A DNA stretch of 64,000 bases, taken from NCBI RefSeq assembly GCF_003312425.1, contig NZ_QNUX01000008.1, positions 114,641-178,640 of the forward strand, read 5' to 3'. The notes below the pieces were generated by a model. It was not told where the DNA came from, did not search any database, and worked only from the letters and a program-made list of their open reading frames with translations. Numbering within the stretch: position 1 is the first letter of the stretch; every line of letters starts with the position of its first letter. A program made the translations under genes and the position numbers. This DNA is from Flavobacterium psychrolimnae. Its GTDB lineage: Bacteria; Bacteroidota; Bacteroidia; Flavobacteriales; Flavobacteriaceae. This document shows, piece by piece, positions 17,985 through 26,057 of this stretch.

Positions 17985-19154
17985 TTGAAGATTCTCAAAC
18001 AAACTAAAATAGTTTTTATACTACTGTTTTTATTTTTTACAGTAAATATCTTTTCTCAATCTAAAACTAAGTTTATTGTAATTTTAGATGCGGGTCACGG
18101 TGGAAAAGATCCCGGTAATTCCTATCATGGTTTTGTTGAAAAAGAAATTGCACTTAAAACTACATTGAAACTAGAAAAGCTCCTTGAAAAAGAGGGCGGT
18201 ATTCAAGTCATCCATACCAGAAAATCAGATGTTTTTATAGAATTAAAAGACCGACCAAAAAAGGCGAACAGTCTTGATGCTAATTTATTTATTTCCATAC
18301 ACTGTAATTCTGTCAAAAATCCAGTTCCTTTTGGTACAGAAACGTTTGTAATGGGTTTGGCAAGGAGCAAAGGTAACTTAGAAATTGCAAAACAAGAAAA
18401 CTCGGTTATATTATTGGAGAAAGATTACAAGCAAACCTATAAAGGATTTGACCCCAAAAATCCCGAAACATTAATAGGGTTAAAAATTCTGCAAGAAGAT
18501 TATTTAGACCGAAGTATAAATCTAGCTTCAAAAATTGAAAATAATTTTAAAAATAAAGTACATCGAAAATCAAGAGGAATAAAACAGACTCCGTTATGGG
18601 TTTTGGATGCCGCTTACATGCCCAGCGTATTGATTGAATTAGGCTTTTTATCCAATAACGAGGAAGGCGTTTTTCTAAATTCAAATGTGGGACAAAACAA
18701 GATGGCACAGGCAATTGCTACAGCAATTATCGCATACAAAAAAGAATATTTTGGAATACAATCCGGCAATACTTATCAGGATACTTCCACCAAAAAAATA
18801 ACGGAAAACAGTACAGAAAATAGTTCAAAGCGCACAAAATCAAAACTAAATATTGAAAAATCAGTTTCGAAAAAGAGCGAAACAAGAATACAAAATTCTG
18901 AAGTGATTTTTAAAGTTCAATTTGCAGCCGGAAATAAAAATATCGAATTAAATCCTTCTAATTTTAAAGGATTAAAAAATGTCAGCGTAAGAACAAACAA
19001 CGGCTCCTTTTATAAATATGCTTACGGTGCAACATCGGATTATAATGTTGCGAAACAGAATTTGAAAGAAGTTAAATCCAAAGGGTATTCTTCAGCGTAT
19101 ATTATAGCATTTAGTGATGGAAAAAATATTAGTGTTGAAGAAGCGCTGAAATAA
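17985..19154 (+). CDS. N-acetylmuramoyl-L-alanine amidase (Amidase_3) with C-terminal SPOR-like domain, copy 2
   Basis: A 389-residue paralogue of the preceding gene with the same order: signal peptide (to NIFSQ), Amidase_3 with DAGHGGKDPG, FVEKEIAL, SIHCNSV and VLIELGFLSN, then a Ser/Lys-rich linker and a SPOR-like domain (FKVQFAAGNKN...). All zinc and catalytic residues are kept. The linker at about 262-305 differs most between copies, in being rich in Lys/Ser/Thr. The start is a TTG at 17985 directly before a Lys-rich signal; no ATG is available. It clearly arose by tandem duplication and the two products may differ in timing or regulator. Confidence 0.9.
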   Translation: MKILKQTKIVFILLFLFFTVNIFSQSKTKFIVILDAGHGGKDPGNSYHGFVEKEIALKTTLKLEKLLEKEGGIQVIHTRKSDVFIELKDRPKKANSLDANLFISIHCNSVKNPVPFGTETFVMGLARSKGNLEIAKQENSVILLEKDYKQTYKGFDPKNPETLIGLKILQEDYLDRSINLASKIENNFKNKVHRKSRGIKQTPLWVLDAAYMPSVLIELGFLSNNEEGVFLNSNVGQNKMAQAIATAIIAYKKEYFGIQSGNTYQDTSTKKITENSTENSSKRTKSKLNIEKSVSKKSETRIQNSEVIFKVQFAAGNKNIELNPSNFKGLKNVSVRTNNGSFYKYAYGATSDYNVAKQNLKEVKSKGYSSAYIIAFSDGKNISVEEALK

Positions 19155-19179
19155 TTACAACAAGTCAAATAATTTATAT

Positions 19180-19187
19180 TAAATTTG
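19180..19187 (+). promoter_or_regulatory. -7 element upstream of the MlaD gene
   Basis: TAAATTTG (TAnnTTTG) in the 50-base gap, 18-25 bases before the TTG start. No -33 match. It may give the MlaD/Fe-S genes their own transcript. Confidence 0.35.
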
Positions 19188-19204
19188 TAAAAAATACTTA
19201 AATT

Positions 19205-20170
19205 TTGAAAATAACAAGAGAAATTAAAACTGCCATTCTAGTAATAGCGTCGATTTTATTATTTATTTGGGGCTACAGTTTTTTAAAAGGAAGAGACCTA
19301 TTTACCAATTACAAAACTTTTTTTGTAGAATATAAAAGTGTAGAAGGTTTAGCTACATCAGCACCAGTAACCTTAAACGGTTTAGTCGTGGGTAAAGTTA
19401 GCAGCATCACCATAAATGAAAATACAGGTGTATTATTAGTGGAATTACAGTTAAAAACTGATTTTCCAATTTCCAGTTCCAGTGTTGCTTCTATTTATGA
19501 GCCAGGATTTATTGGAGGAAAACAAATTGCTATTATTCCAAATTTTAATGACAAAACATTAGCTGTTGATGGTCAGAAGTTGCAAGGTGGAGTGAAAATG
19601 GGACTTACTGATAAAGTAGGAGATCAATTAGCTCCTCTTCAGGAAAAACTGGAAAAGTTATTGGGAAGTACTGAAAAATTAATTTCAGGACTTAATAACG
19701 TTTTGGATCAAAAAGGGCAGCAAGATTTAAAGCTTACTTTGGCTGAATTGAGCAAGACTATTGAACAGTTTCACAAAGTTTCTATGAATGTTAATGATTT
19801 ATTAGACACTAATAAAACTCAAATAAATGGAGTGGTAACCAATTTCAATAAAATATCTGGAAATTTCTCTAAAATTTCAGATTCCCTTAATAAAGCTGAT
19901 TTAGGTAAAACTGCCCGTAATTTGAATGCAACTTTAGCAAGAGTTGATGGTATCATGAGCGGTTTGGAATCAGGTAAAGGTTCTATGGGGAAATTATTAA
20001 ATGACGAAGCTTTTTACCAAAACATTAAAAGTTCTACAAAAGAATTAGAATTACTCTTGCAGGATATTAGACTCTATCCAACACGATATGTGAATATCTC
20101 TGTTTTTGGAAAGAAAAACAAACCTTATGTTGGTCCTACGAACGATTCTATACCTAATGTAAAAAATTAG
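19205..20170 (+). CDS. MlaD/MCE-family lipid-transport protein
   Basis: A 321-residue protein with one N-terminal membrane anchor (about residues 9-26), an MCE domain at about 38-115 (VEGLATSAPVTLNGLVVGKV, then YEPGFIGGKQIAII) and a helical tail to the C-terminus, including a conserved GKGSMGKLLND box near 257-267. MlaD proteins form hexameric rings that bind phospholipid between the inner and outer membrane. No MlaE or MlaF partner is next to it here. The start is TTG at 19205; an in-frame TAA ends 4 bases earlier at 19201, so no ATG is possible. It is followed after 5 bases by the Fe-S gene, which suggests co-transcription. Confidence 0.85.
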   Translation: MKITREIKTAILVIASILLFIWGYSFLKGRDLFTNYKTFFVEYKSVEGLATSAPVTLNGLVVGKVSSITINENTGVLLVELQLKTDFPISSSSVASIYEPGFIGGKQIAIIPNFNDKTLAVDGQKLQGGVKMGLTDKVGDQLAPLQEKLEKLLGSTEKLISGLNNVLDQKGQQDLKLTLAELSKTIEQFHKVSMNVNDLLDTNKTQINGVVTNFNKISGNFSKISDSLNKADLGKTARNLNATLARVDGIMSGLESGKGSMGKLLNDEAFYQNIKSSTKELELLLQDIRLYPTRYVNISVFGKKNKPYVGPTNDSIPNVKN

Positions 20171-20175
20171 CAATT

Positions 20176-21507
20176 ATGAGCTATTTAGACAATATTTTAT
20201 TTGCCATTCTATTGGTTATTGGTTTTGGATATTTTTTCAACAGTGTTAAAAAAATTAGACGTAATATCAATCTTGGAACTGATGTAAATCGTTCAGATAA
20301 TCCTAAAGCGCGTTGGACCAATATGGCCATGATTGCACTTGGTCAATCAAAGATGGTAAAAAGACCCATTGCCGGTATACTTCACATTATTGTCTACGTA
20401 GGTTTTGTAATCATCAACATTGAATTATTAGAGATTATAATTGACGGACTTTTTGGTACGCATCGTGTTTTTGCTTTTTTAGGAACAACGTATGATGTAC
20501 TGATTGCTTCTTTCGAAATTTTAGCATTTTTGGTTTTAGTAGCTGTTTTTGCCTTCTGGAGCAGAAGAAATGCAATCAAACTGAAACGATTTGTAAGTTC
20601 AGACTTGAAAGGATGGCCTAAAAGTGACGCGAATTACATCTTGTATTTCGAGGTGGTTCTAATGACATTATTTTTATTAATGAACGCTTCTGATTTGCAT
20701 TTGCAAAATGTTCCGGGTGGTTTTTCACATTTTATAAAAGCAGGTTTTTTTCCTGTAAGTCAATTTATTGAGCCTATCTTTAACGGTATGTCAAATGAAT
20801 TGGTAATGTTGCTTTCAGAGATATTTTGGTGGTTACACATTGTGGGTATTTTGATTTTCATGAACTACCTTTATTTTTCAAAACATTTACATATTCTGCT
20901 AGCTTTCCCAAACACCTATTTTGCAAATCTGAATCCGCAAGGTCAATTTGATAATTTAGAATCAGTTACTAAAGAAGTGAAGTTAATGATGGATCCTAAC
21001 GCTGATCCTTTTGCGGCAGCTCCAGTGGATGAAAATGCAGTTCCGAGTAAATTTGGCGCAAGTGATATTCAGGATTTAAATTGGGTACAATTATTGAACG
21101 CTTACACTTGTACAGAGTGTGGTCGTTGTACTTCATCTTGTCCAGCGAATATAACAGGAAAGAAATTGTCTCCACGTAAGATTATGATGGATACCAGAGA
21201 CAGAATGGAAGAAGTAGGAAGAAATATTGATGCTAATAAAGGTATTTTTATTCCGGATAACAAAACATTATTAAACGACTACATTACACCAGAAGAGCTT
21301 TGGGCTTGTACTTCTTGTAATGCATGTGTAGAGGAATGTCCGGTAAATATTAGTCCGCTTTCAATCATTATGGATATGCGTCGCTATTTAGTTATGGAAC
21401 AAAGTGCGGCTCCAATGCCTTTGAATGCTATGATGACCAATATTGAAAATAATGGTGCACCTTGGCAGTACAATCAGCAAGATCGATTGAATTGGAAAAA
21501 CGAATAA
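20176..21507 (+). CDS. Membrane-bound (Fe-S) oxidoreductase: HdrE/NarI-like cytochrome b fused to 2x[4Fe-4S] ferredoxin
   Basis: A 443-residue protein. Residues 1-260 contain five to six membrane helices with several membrane-embedded His residues (HIIVYVGF, WWLHIVGIL, SKHLHILL), consistent with a haem b cytochrome of the HdrE/NarI type. Residues 305-395 contain two ferredoxin motifs, CTECGRCTSSCP (from Cys312) and CTSCNACVEECP (from Cys378), for two [4Fe-4S] clusters. Together with the next gene it resembles a split HdrDE: membrane b-type cytochrome, ferredoxin domain and CCG domain. It probably exchanges electrons with menaquinone, but donor or acceptor is unknown. No flavoprotein or dehydrogenase subunit is adjacent. 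Confidence 0.8.
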   Translation: MSYLDNILFAILLVIGFGYFFNSVKKIRRNINLGTDVNRSDNPKARWTNMAMIALGQSKMVKRPIAGILHIIVYVGFVIINIELLEIIIDGLFGTHRVFAFLGTTYDVLIASFEILAFLVLVAVFAFWSRRNAIKLKRFVSSDLKGWPKSDANYILYFEVVLMTLFLLMNASDLHLQNVPGGFSHFIKAGFFPVSQFIEPIFNGMSNELVMLLSEIFWWLHIVGILIFMNYLYFSKHLHILLAFPNTYFANLNPQGQFDNLESVTKEVKLMMDPNADPFAAAPVDENAVPSKFGASDIQDLNWVQLLNAYTCTECGRCTSSCPANITGKKLSPRKIMMDTRDRMEEVGRNIDANKGIFIPDNKTLLNDYITPEELWACTSCNACVEECPVNISPLSIIMDMRRYLVMEQSAAPMPLNAMMTNIENNGAPWQYNQQDRLNWKNE

Positions 21508-21603
21508 TAGTTTTATTTGTTTAGAGTTCATATCAAATAATCAAAAAATAATTTTCCGTTTACTTGAATAATCAAATCAACGAATAACCGAATCACAAAT
21601 AGT

Positions 21604-22395
21604 ATGTCAGAGAATTTAATAGTGCCAACTATGGCCGAAATGTTAGCTCAAGGGAAACAACCAGAAGTTTTATTTTGGGTTGGTTGTGCAGGAAGTTTTG
21701 ACGATAGAGCAAAGAAAATAACTAAGGCTTTTGTACGAATTTTAAATCGTGCCAATGTTCCTTTTGCAGTTTTGGGTACTGAAGAAAGTTGTACAGGTGA
21801 TCCCGCGAAAAGAGCTGGGAATGAGTTTTTATTCCAAATGCAAGCGATGATGAATATTGAAGTTTTGAATGCTTACGAAGCAAAAAAAATTGTCACTGCT
21901 TGTCCGCATTGTTTTAATACGCTTAAAAACGAATATCCGGAATTAGGCGGAAAATATGAAGTAGTTCACCATACGGAATTCTTGAAATCGTTGTTAGATG
22001 ATGGAAGATTGACTATTGAAGGTGGGCAATTCAAGGGAAAGCGAATTACTTTTCACGATCCTTGCTATTTAGGAAGAGCCAATAATGTATATGAAGCACC
22101 AAGAGATTTAATTCTAAAATTGGATGCTGAATTAGTTGAAATGAAGCGTTCCAAAGCTAATGGTTTATGTTGTGGTGCCGGTGGTGCCCAAATGTTTAAA
22201 GATGCTGAACCAGGAAATAAGGAAGTCAACGTTGAAAGAACCGAAGACGCATTAGAAACAAAACCGGAAATAATTGCTGCTGGTTGTCCTTTTTGTAATA
22301 CCATGATGACAGATGGGATTAAAAACAAAGAAAAGGAAGGTGATGTAAAAGTTATGGATATTGCGGAATTAATCGCAAATGCGCAGGATTTATAA
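21604..22395 (+). CDS. CCG-domain (Fe-S)-binding protein, HdrD/GlpC-like C-terminal half
   Basis: A 263-residue soluble protein with two cysteine-rich CCG domains (PF02754 type). The first contains FWVGCAGSFDDRA and CPHCFNTLKNEYP; the second contains FHDPCYLGRANNVYEAPRDL and CCGAGGAQMF. In HdrD such domains hold a non-cubane [4Fe-4S] cluster that does disulphide chemistry; in GlpC and GlcF they pass electrons from a flavoprotein to quinone. It lies 96 bases after the membrane ferredoxin gene and almost certainly forms a complex with it. What it oxidises or reduces is not shown by context. Confidence 0.82.
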   Translation: MSENLIVPTMAEMLAQGKQPEVLFWVGCAGSFDDRAKKITKAFVRILNRANVPFAVLGTEESCTGDPAKRAGNEFLFQMQAMMNIEVLNAYEAKKIVTACPHCFNTLKNEYPELGGKYEVVHHTEFLKSLLDDGRLTIEGGQFKGKRITFHDPCYLGRANNVYEAPRDLILKLDAELVEMKRSKANGLCCGAGGAQMFKDAEPGNKEVNVERTEDALETKPEIIAAGCPFCNTMMTDGIKNKEKEGDVKVMDIAELIANAQDL

Positions 22396-22460
22396 ATCAA
22401 TTAAAATTACAAATTTTGATTATCCTAATCAAAATTCATAACTCATAATTCATAATTACA

Positions 22461-22943
22461 ATGTACGTTCCATTTGAAAATTTACCCGAAGAATCCAGAA
22501 TTTGGATTTATCAATCGAACAGAAAGTTTTCGGATGCGGAATTTTCTGAAATAGAAATTGCTTTGCAATCCTTCTTAGAAGGTTGGGCTGCGCATGGCAC
22601 TAGTTTAGAATCATCGTATGAATTAAAATACAATCGTTTCATTATTATTGCAGTAAATCAAGATGTTCAGCCCGCAACAGGATGTTCTATTGATTCCTCC
22701 GTTGAATTTATCCAAAGTTTAGAACAAAAATACAACGTTGATTTATTGGATAAAATGAATGTTACTTTCAAACTTGGAGAGCATATTGCCCATAAGCCAT
22801 TAATTGATTTCAAGAAAATGGTAAAAGATAAAGCCGTTACGGAGAACACAATCGTTTTCAATAATCTGGTTAATAATGTAGAAGAATATAATGAATCTTG
22901 GGAAGTTCCAGCTATCGACAGTTGGCACAGTAGGTTTTTTTAA
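22461..22943 (+). CDS. Conserved hypothetical protein
   Basis: A 160-residue soluble protein beginning MYVPFENLPEESRIWIYQSN. I recognise it as a protein conserved next to these Fe-S genes in flavobacteria, sometimes labelled an ABC-transporter ATPase. The sequence does not support that label: there is no Walker A, Walker B or LSGGQ motif. It contains a single GCSID Cys near residue 75 and FLEGWAAHG near residue 40. It starts 65 bases after the CCG gene and ends 13 bases before the NagZ/beta-lactamase gene, so it is in the same operon. Function unknown. Confidence 0.75.
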   Translation: MYVPFENLPEESRIWIYQSNRKFSDAEFSEIEIALQSFLEGWAAHGTSLESSYELKYNRFIIIAVNQDVQPATGCSIDSSVEFIQSLEQKYNVDLLDKMNVTFKLGEHIAHKPLIDFKKMVKDKAVTENTIVFNNLVNNVEEYNESWEVPAIDSWHSRFF

Positions 22944-22956
22944 ACAAAATAGTTCA

Positions 22957-25953
22957 ATGAAAAAAATAGGCATCAAAATTGTTTTTTCTTATGTCTTATT
23001 TATTTTTGTTGCTGCTGGTTGCGTTGGTACAAAAGTGAATAAGAACAAAACAATTGTATCCACAGGTCCGTCCAAAATAGAAAATTTGGACAGCATAAAT
23101 ACTACTAATATTCCTAAGCTTTTTGACTTATCTCCCGAAGGAAACAAATGGGTAGACAGTCTTTATAATACTATGACCTTAGAGGAAAAATTTGGCCAAT
23201 TATTTATGGTTGCTGCTTATTCCAATAAAGATTCTGCTCATAGTAATGCCATTGAAAAACTTATTTTGGATTATAAAATTGGAGGATTAATTTTCTTCCA
23301 AGGAGGTCCGGTTCGCCAGGCTAAATTGACTAATCGTTTTCAATCCAAATCAAAAATTCCTCTTTTTATTGGAAGTGATGCGGAATGGGGTTTGGGTATG
23401 CGATTGGATTCTACCTATCGTTATCCTTGGAATATGACTCTTGGCGCCATTCAAGACATGAAACTTTTAGAGAAAGTTGGTGTGCAAATGGGAAAGCAGA
23501 GCAAGCGATTGGGAATGCAGTTTAATTTTGCACCGGTACTTGATATCAATTCAAATCCTAAAAATCCTATTATTGGTTTTCGTTCTTTTGGCGAAGATAA
23601 ATTTAAAGTTACAGAACGGGCAATTGCCGTTATGAACGGGGTTCAAAGTCAGGGAGTATTTTCGACAGGGAAACATTTTCCAGGTCATGGCGATACAGAT
23701 ACCGATTCTCATAAAAAATTACCAATCATTAATTCTTCGAAAGAGAGACTAAAGGATATTGAGTTTTACCCTTACAAAAAAATGTTTCATGAAGGACTTG
23801 CATCAGTTATGGTGGCACATTTAAGCGTTCCCAGTTTAGAACCAAGACCTAATTTTCCTTCTTCGATTTCTTATAATGTAGTTACTGATATTCTTCAAAA
23901 AGAAATGGGTTTCCATGGACTTATTTTCACCGATGCTTTGAATATGAAAAGTGTAAGTAATTTTAAATTACCCAGCGAAATTAATTTTGAAGCTTTTATG
24001 GCCGGAAATGACGTTTTGTTGTTTCCTGAAAATGTTCCTGCTGCGATTGATAAATTTAGATTAGCATATTCCTTGAATTTATTTACTGATGAACGGTTGG
24101 CTTTTTCTGTAAAGAAAATTTTAAAATTCAAGTATAAAGCTGGTTTGAATACGTACAAACCGATTGTTATAGAAAATTTGTACAATGATTTAAATGCTTT
24201 AGAAAATGATGCATTACAATATGAATTGTATGAAAATGCAATTACTGTTCTAAAAAATACTTCGGCTGTTTTGCCAGTTAAAAATTTGGATAAACAAAAA
24301 ATTGCTTACGTAAAAATTGGCGATGACAGCAACGATGATTTTTTATCGACTTTAAAAAAATACGCTGAAGTAACTGAAATTGAAGAAACTAATTTGGATA
24401 GTCTTCAAGCGAAATTACAGCCTTTTACAACGGTAATTATTGGCTATCACAAATCAGATGTTGCTTTTAGAAACGATGATTTAAAATCTAATGAGTTATT
24501 CAAGATTAATTTTTTAGCCAAAAACAATACAGTAATTCTGAATGTTTTTGCCAAACCTTATTCATTACTGCCAATTACCAATTTTGATGATATCGAAGGA
24601 TTGGTTGTTTCTTATCAAAATAGTTCGATTGCTCAGATTGTTTCTGCCGAACTAATTTTTGGATCGATTGAAGCAAAAGGCAAATTACCGGTTTCAATCA
24701 ATGATAGTTTCAAAGTAAATGATGGTTTGCCAACAGAAAAATTGAATCGTTTAGGTTTCACTACACCAGAAAATGTTGGAATGAATTCGACTATTTTATC
24801 AAAAATTGAAGGTATTGCCAATAAAGCGATTAATGCTAAAATGACACCTGGAATTCAGGTTTTGGTAGCCCGAAAAGGTAAAGTTATTTATCAAAAATCA
24901 TTCGGATACCATACGTATGATAAATCGATAAAAGTGCAGGATTCAGATATTTATGATGTGGCGTCGTTGACAAAAATTTTAGCGACTTTGCCAAATGTTA
25001 TGTTGCAATACGATCAGCAAAAAATAAATTTGGAGACTACATTAGCAACAATGTCTCCAATTTTTAAAGATTCTAATAAAGCGAATATCAATTTCAAGGA
25101 TTTATTGTCTCATTATGCTGGTTTAGCGGCAGGAATTCCATTTTACAAGGCTACAATGGATAAATCAAAATCTCCTTCTGAGGTTTATTTTAGGAAAGTT
25201 GCTGAAGAGAATTTCTCAAAAAAATTAGGAGATAGTCTTTTTATACGAGATGATTTTAGCGACACCATTATGAAAATGATTGTTGATAGTAAGCTGTCAG
25301 TAAAAAAAGAATACAAATACAGTGATCTCACTTTCATGATTTTGAAGGACTATTTGGAAAAAACAACGGGTAAAACATTAGATATCTTGATTCAGGAAAA
25401 TTTCTATCGCTCGCTTGGAATGAATAATTCCAGTTTTAATCCATTGAATAAATTTGATAAAAATAGAATTCCGCCAACGGAAACGGATACATATTTCCGT
25501 CGCCAGCTTTTGCAAGGGTATGTCAACGACTTATCGGCTGCTTTAGAAGGTGGCGTTTCTGGTCATGCAGGAGTTTTTTCAAATGCAATGGATGTGGCTA
25601 AAATAATGGAACTTTATCTGCAAAAAGGGAATTATGGCAATCAGCAATATTTTTCCGAGAAAACTTTTGAAGACTTTAATACTTGCTATTTTTGCGCAGT
25701 GGGAAATAGGCGAGGTGTTGGTTTTGATAAACCACAATTGGGTACCGAAGGACCTACATGCGGTTGTGCTTCAATGACCAGTTTTGGACACACCGGCTAC
25801 ACTGGAACAATGGCTTGGGCAGATCCTGAAACGCAAATTGTCTATGTTTTTTTATCCAATAGAACTTTTCCGGTTGCTGCAGAGAACAGATTATCCAAAG
25901 CAAATATTCGGGAAGACATTCAGAAAATAATTTACGAAGCCATTACAGATTAA
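22957..25953 (+). CDS. Lipoprotein fusing GH3 beta-N-acetylglucosaminidase (NagZ-like) to a class C beta-lactamase-type serine hydrolase
   Basis: I start at the ATG at 22957 (998 residues), which begins a lipoprotein signal ending AAGC; the in-frame extension upstream overlaps the previous gene and lacks family sequence. The N-terminal half is GH3 with the NagZ signature KHFPGHGDTDTDSHKKLP from Lys239 and nucleophile region IFTDALNM near 325. About residues 415-600 are the GH3 C-terminal domain. From about 610 on is a beta-lactamase/penicillin-binding fold: SLTK (Ser670, Lys673), YSD at 788 and HTG at 945. Predicted roles are release of GlcNAc from peptidoglycan fragments and a peptidase or esterase activity, at the membrane. 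It fits the adjoining amidases as a turnover set. Confidence 0.9.
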   Translation: MKKIGIKIVFSYVLFIFVAAGCVGTKVNKNKTIVSTGPSKIENLDSINTTNIPKLFDLSPEGNKWVDSLYNTMTLEEKFGQLFMVAAYSNKDSAHSNAIEKLILDYKIGGLIFFQGGPVRQAKLTNRFQSKSKIPLFIGSDAEWGLGMRLDSTYRYPWNMTLGAIQDMKLLEKVGVQMGKQSKRLGMQFNFAPVLDINSNPKNPIIGFRSFGEDKFKVTERAIAVMNGVQSQGVFSTGKHFPGHGDTDTDSHKKLPIINSSKERLKDIEFYPYKKMFHEGLASVMVAHLSVPSLEPRPNFPSSISYNVVTDILQKEMGFHGLIFTDALNMKSVSNFKLPSEINFEAFMAGNDVLLFPENVPAAIDKFRLAYSLNLFTDERLAFSVKKILKFKYKAGLNTYKPIVIENLYNDLNALENDALQYELYENAITVLKNTSAVLPVKNLDKQKIAYVKIGDDSNDDFLSTLKKYAEVTEIEETNLDSLQAKLQPFTTVIIGYHKSDVAFRNDDLKSNELFKINFLAKNNTVILNVFAKPYSLLPITNFDDIEGLVVSYQNSSIAQIVSAELIFGSIEAKGKLPVSINDSFKVNDGLPTEKLNRLGFTTPENVGMNSTILSKIEGIANKAINAKMTPGIQVLVARKGKVIYQKSFGYHTYDKSIKVQDSDIYDVASLTKILATLPNVMLQYDQQKINLETTLATMSPIFKDSNKANINFKDLLSHYAGLAAGIPFYKATMDKSKSPSEVYFRKVAEENFSKKLGDSLFIRDDFSDTIMKMIVDSKLSVKKEYKYSDLTFMILKDYLEKTTGKTLDILIQENFYRSLGMNNSSFNPLNKFDKNRIPPTETDTYFRRQLLQGYVNDLSAALEGGVSGHAGVFSNAMDVAKIMELYLQKGNYGNQQYFSEKTFEDFNTCYFCAVGNRRGVGFDKPQLGTEGPTCGCASMTSFGHTGYTGTMAWADPETQIVYVFLSNRTFPVAAENRLSKANIREDIQKIIYEAITD

Positions 25954-26019
25954 AATCTACAATCTTTTTGGATTCAGTTTAGGTTTAGAAAAGAGTCGTT
26001 CAACTACCTTCTTGAGGGT

Positions 26020-26027
26020 TAATTTTG
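26020..26027 (+). promoter_or_regulatory. -7 element for the P1B ATPase gene
   Basis: TAATTTTG (TAnnTTTG) 31-38 bases before the ATG at 26058. No -33 match at the normal spacing. Confidence 0.4.
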
Positions 26028-26057
26028 TACTTTTAGAATTCTTAATCTACTGCAATT

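Noticed and set aside
22461..22943. Label 'ABC transporter ATPase' for this small protein
   Set aside because: No Walker or signature motifs; kept as a conserved hypothetical.
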